Positions 5,291 to 7,013 of a stretch of 7,013 bases of DNA are shown here, piece after piece. Numbering within the stretch: the stretch's first letter is position 1; each line of letters begins with the position of its first letter. Both the position numbers and the translations under genes were made by a program. The stretch spans positions 1 to 7,013 of the forward strand of contig JAIESC010000112.1 in the NCBI GenBank assembly GCA_019746355.1. The letters are read 5' to 3'. The stretch comes from Xanthobacteraceae bacterium. GTDB taxonomy: Bacteria > Pseudomonadota > Alphaproteobacteria > Rhizobiales > Xanthobacteraceae. Below the pieces are notes generated by a model. It was given only the letters and a program-made list of their open reading frames with translations. It searched no databases and had not been told where the DNA came from.

Positions 5291-6562
5291 TCATCGGCCG
5301 CCCTTGCCGCCGCCGGCCGCGGCCGCCGTGCCCGCCGTCCGGGTGCCCAAATAAGTGTCGACCGCCTGGGCGATGGAGGCGGCGGTCTTGGCCTGCCAGG
5401 TTCCGGAGGTGATCTGCTTGAGGTCGGATTCGCTCGAAACATAGCCGAGCTCGATCAGCACCGACGGCACATCCGGTGCCTTCAGCACCTTGAAGCCGGC
5501 CGACTTCAGCGGATTCTTGTGCATCTTGGCGACCTTGCGCATGTTCGCCACCAGCGACTTGGCGAACTGCGTCGAATACGTCTTGGTCTCGCGCTGGGCG
5601 AGATCGATCAGGATATCGGCCACCTCGCTCGATTCGTGTGACAGGTCGATGCCGGCGATCACGTCGGCGCGGTTCTCGTTCTCGGCCAATCGCGCCGCCT
5701 CGGCGTCCGAGGCCGTCTCCGACAGCGTATAGACGGTGGCGCCGTGCGCCTCCCCCTCGCCTTTCTTCAGCGCGTCCGCGTGGATGGAGATGAACAGCGC
5801 CGCCTGCCGGATGCGCGCCATCCGGACCCGATCGGCCAAGGGGATGAAGCTGTCATCGGTGCGCGTCATGACCACGCGGTAGCGGCCGGATTGCTCCAGC
5901 CGCTCGCGCAGCAGCATGGCGAAATCGAGCACGATCTGCTTTTCCATCACGCCGGTCGAGGCGATGGTGCCGTTGTCGATGCCGCCGTGGCCCGGATCGA
6001 TCACCACGATCGGCCGCGTGTCGCCGCGGCGCGTCTCCGCGACGCCTTGCGTGATACCGCCGGTCGCCCCGGACGGCTGCGCCCGGTTTTCCGCAGCGAG
6101 GTTGCGCATGAAGCTGTCGCGGTCGGTCGCCACGAGATCGATCACCAGCCGCGCCGGCTGGCCGCCCTGGGCCTCGAGCGCAAACGCCTTCTCGACCTTC
6201 ACCGGCTTGCTCACGTCGAGCACGATGCGCGAGCCGCCCTGCATCACCAGCCCGAACCGGAACGCCTTGACCAGCCCGCGCCCGGTCTCGCCGGTCTTGG
6301 GCGGCAGGTTGAAGGTGACCTGCGGCAGGTCGATCACCACCCGGTAGGGGTCGGCGAGCGTGAACGCCCGCAAATCGACCTTGCGGGAGAAGTCCACAAC
6401 GAAGCGGGTGAGATTGTCGTCGCCGCCGACCCTGGTATCGGTCGCGACCGGAAACGGCGCCAGGGGGCGCGCGGCGTTCTGTGCGGCCGACGGAGCCGCT
6501 TGAGCCCCCATCAGCAGCGCTGCCAAAACCAGGAAAATGAGGTCTCTTGCCCGAAATGCCAC
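5291..6562 (-). CDS. amiC: Periplasmic N-acetylmuramoyl-L-alanine amidase (AmiC type)
   Basis: This zinc enzyme cleaves the bond between N-acetylmuramic acid and L-alanine of the stem peptide, chiefly for splitting septal peptidoglycan at division. The 423-residue product has a signal peptide (hydrophobic 8-20, likely cleavage after AQA or a few residues later), an AMIN domain (about 40-145) that targets amidases to the envelope, a short linker, and an Amidase_3 domain (about 185-405). Zinc ligands are His192 (DPGHGG), Glu207 (TGVMEKQ) and His261 (SIHAD), with catalytic Glu371 (VLIELGYVS). The insert at about 283-325 (DAEAARLAENENRAD...) resembles the regulatory helix that blocks the active site until a LytM-type activator binds. 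The tail is Ala/Gly-rich. The start is GTG 6562, giving a clean signal peptide, with GGAGG (6577-6573) 10 nt upstream; the ATG at 6595 is out of frame. A CtrA-type box lies 48 nt upstream. The left-edge M23 protein could in principle be an activator, but that is speculation. Confidence 0.95.
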   Translation of the reverse strand: MAFRARDLIFLVLAALLMGAQAAPSAAQNAARPLAPFPVATDTRVGGDDNLTRFVVDFSRKVDLRAFTLADPYRVVIDLPQVTFNLPPKTGETGRGLVKAFRFGLVMQGGSRIVLDVSKPVKVEKAFALEAQGGQPARLVIDLVATDRDSFMRNLAAENRAQPSGATGGITQGVAETRRGDTRPIVVIDPGHGGIDNGTIASTGVMEKQIVLDFAMLLRERLEQSGRYRVVMTRTDDSFIPLADRVRMARIRQAALFISIHADALKKGEGEAHGATVYTLSETASDAEAARLAENENRADVIAGIDLSHESSEVADILIDLAQRETKTYSTQFAKSLVANMRKVAKMHKNPLKSAGFKVLKAPDVPSVLIELGYVSSESDLKQITSGTWQAKTAASIAQAVDTYLGTRTAGTAAAAGGGKGGR

Positions 6563-6609
6563 GAATCCAGAGCCTCCGAGCCTCTTGGTACTCCATTAGG
6601 CGGCCGTTG

Positions 6610-6626
6610 GTTAACTGGAACTTAAC
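6610..6626. promoter_or_regulatory. Symmetric CtrA-type binding box
   Basis: GTTAA (6610-6614), 7 nt, then TTAAC (6622-6626) gives TTAA-N7-TTAAC when read on either strand. This is the full consensus for the alphaproteobacterial cell-cycle regulator CtrA. It sits 48 nt before the amidase start and upstream of the presumed divergent transcription unit to the right. No convincing -35/-10 pair accompanies it on either strand, so activation versus repression cannot be told. Confidence 0.65.
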
Positions 6627-6632
6627 GGTCAA

Positions 6633-6655
6633 CCACAACCCACGGGTTTCTGTGG
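6633..6655. repeat. Two-part inverted repeat beside the CtrA box
   Basis: CCACA (6633-6637) pairs with TGTGG (6651-6655), and ACCC (6638-6641) pairs with GGGT (6644-6647) inside. It begins 7 nt from the CtrA box. The plus strand continues CTTTT, which looks terminator-like, but no plus-strand gene lies upstream for it to serve; a DNA-binding site is an alternative. Confidence 0.35.
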
Positions 6656-6691
6656 CTTTTCAGCGATGTGCTTGCCATCACCCCACGCGCG

Positions 6692-6714
6692 CCGTAAGTA
6701 AGGGTTGCTTACGG
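6692..6714. repeat. Inverted repeat CCGTAAG-N9-CTTACGG
   Basis: The 7-bp arms (6692-6698 and 6708-6714) are perfect. The element lies where a plus-strand promoter or early leader would be expected, so it could be an operator or the first hairpin of the transcript. Confidence 0.45.
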
Positions 6715-6789
6715 TTTGAGTCACCGGGTGTGCCGCGTTCGGGCCTCCGGCACGCTCGCCAAGGAAACTGCTCCCGTCAGGAGGCTTTT

Positions 6790-6855
6790 GGGGGGCAATT
6801 TGGTGGGCGTTATCCGACCGGTCTTCCCGCCCTGCGCCAAAGGGTTGCAACCCCC
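6790..6855 (+). ncRNA. Extended RNA hairpin in a presumed messenger leader
   Basis: Four consecutive helices nest on one axis: GGGGG (6790-6794) with CCCCC (6851-6855), GCAA (6795-6798) with TTGC (6845-6848), TTTGG (6799-6803) with CCAAA (6837-6841), and GGGCG (6805-6809) with CGCCC (6828-6832). Together they make 19 base pairs separated only by bulges on the 3' side (AA, GGG, TGCG) and one unpaired T on the 5' side. The apical 18 nt contain the self-complementary GACCGGTC. The asymmetry fits RNA rather than DNA palindromes. I do not recognise a riboswitch class. An RNase E-bound autoregulatory hairpin, as in the E. coli rne leader, is the leading guess. Confidence 0.55.
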
Positions 6856-6911
6856 GGCGTTTACGGCGGCGACCGATCGAAGCCGAGACCCTTGTCAGGA
6901 CACCGGAACGA

Positions 6912-6942
6912 CGCGGCAGCGCATTCCGCGCACTTTGCCGCG
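6912..6942 (+). ncRNA. Second leader hairpin
   Basis: CGCGGCA (6912-6918) pairs with TGCCGCG (6936-6942), and GCGC (6919-6922) pairs with GCGC (6928-6931) around an ATTCC loop. The 3' side carries a 4-nt ACTT bulge. There is no T-run, so it is not a terminator. Confidence 0.5.
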
Positions 6943-6962
6943 CCAGCCGTAGGTGCGTAGTC

Positions 6963-6983
6963 CGGTGGCGCGGTGCGCCGCCG
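6963..6983 (+). ncRNA. Third leader hairpin
   Basis: CGGTGGCGC (6963-6971) pairs with GCGCCGCCG (6975-6983), nine base pairs including one T-G wobble, around a GGT loop. It follows the second hairpin by 20 nt and is not followed by a T-run. Confidence 0.5.
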
Positions 6984-7013
6984 CCCTCCAACGGGTTGAG
7001 GTCATGCCCGAAG

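Larger units (their letters stand above)
6563..7013. other. Non-coding regulatory region; probable leader of a divergent rne gene
   Basis: No convincing gene starts in this 451-nt stretch. The short frames crossing it lack ribosome binding sites and run through strong palindromes. It holds the CtrA box, the inverted repeats at 6633-6655 and 6692-6714, and at least three RNA hairpins to the right. In related alphaproteobacteria, as I remember, rne (RNase E) lies divergently next to this amidase gene, so the right part is probably a long rne 5' leader. The rne coding sequence itself is not in the window, so this is inference. Confidence 0.5.

Noticed and set aside
5744..6625. 293-codon plus-strand open frame opposite the amidase gene
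   Set aside because: Antisense shadow of a conserved gene; composition is Arg/His/Gln-rich and no family is visible.
6595..6632. Sigma-70 promoter TTGACC for the amidase
   Set aside because: TTGACC (6632-6627) has no acceptable -10 at 16-18 nt; the nearest AT-rich hexamer (CCTAAT, 6600-6595) is 26 nt away.
6771..6789. CTCC-CGTCA-GGAG followed by GCTTTT as a terminator
   Set aside because: The stem is only 4 bp and its T-run directly abuts the large hairpin; too weak to call.
6547..6960. 137-codon plus-strand frame in the right intergenic region
   Set aside because: It starts inside the amidase gene, crosses the CtrA box and several hairpins, and has no ribosome binding site.
7004..7013. 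ATG at the right edge as the start of rne or another gene
   Set aside because: The GAGG upstream is only 2 nt away, and MPE is not the RNase E N-terminus I would expect. Too little sequence remains to judge.

Overview
The window reads as chromosomal DNA from a GC-rich alphaproteobacterium, most likely of the Bradyrhizobium/Rhodopseudomonas type. The evidence is high GC at third codon positions, the protein sequences, a GTTAA-N7-TTAAC box typical of CtrA, a GGAAC-N16-CGTT promoter typical of EcfG, and the order amidase - PBP1A - prfB, which I remember from that group. I see no mobile element, CRISPR array, tRNA or rRNA gene.

Layout. Positions 1-68 hold the last codons of a plus-strand gene, probably an M23 murein peptidase, followed by its own terminator (77-110). 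Next comes a short minus-strand transcription unit: a near-perfect EcfG-type promoter (465-489), a 41-codon ORF with a strong ribosome binding site that encodes a single-span membrane protein (256-381), and a terminator (181-215) that looks bidirectional. prfB (release factor 2) fills 605-1736 on the minus strand. It must be read as two frames joined by the classic RF2 programmed +1 frameshift at codon 23/24. A 184-nt divergent intergenic region with two perfect inverted repeats separates prfB from an unrecognised plus-strand gene for a secreted Ala/Pro-rich protein (1921-2568). That gene converges on mrcA.

mrcA (PBP1A, 2596-5103) and the upstream amidase gene (5291-6562) are both on the minus strand with a 187-nt gap. 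Together they cover building and cutting of peptidoglycan. The amidase promoter region contains a symmetric perfect CtrA-type box (6610-6626), which suggests cell-cycle control. The remaining 450 nt to the right edge has no convincing gene but is rich in hairpins, including a 66-nt extended hairpin at 6790-6855. By remembered gene order this is probably the leader of a divergent rne (RNase E) gene that begins beyond the window, so it may be an autoregulatory leader analogous to the enterobacterial one.

Most genes here are ordinary housekeeping genes. The most novel items are the small EcfG-type stress gene, the structured leader at the right edge, and the CtrA box at the amidase.
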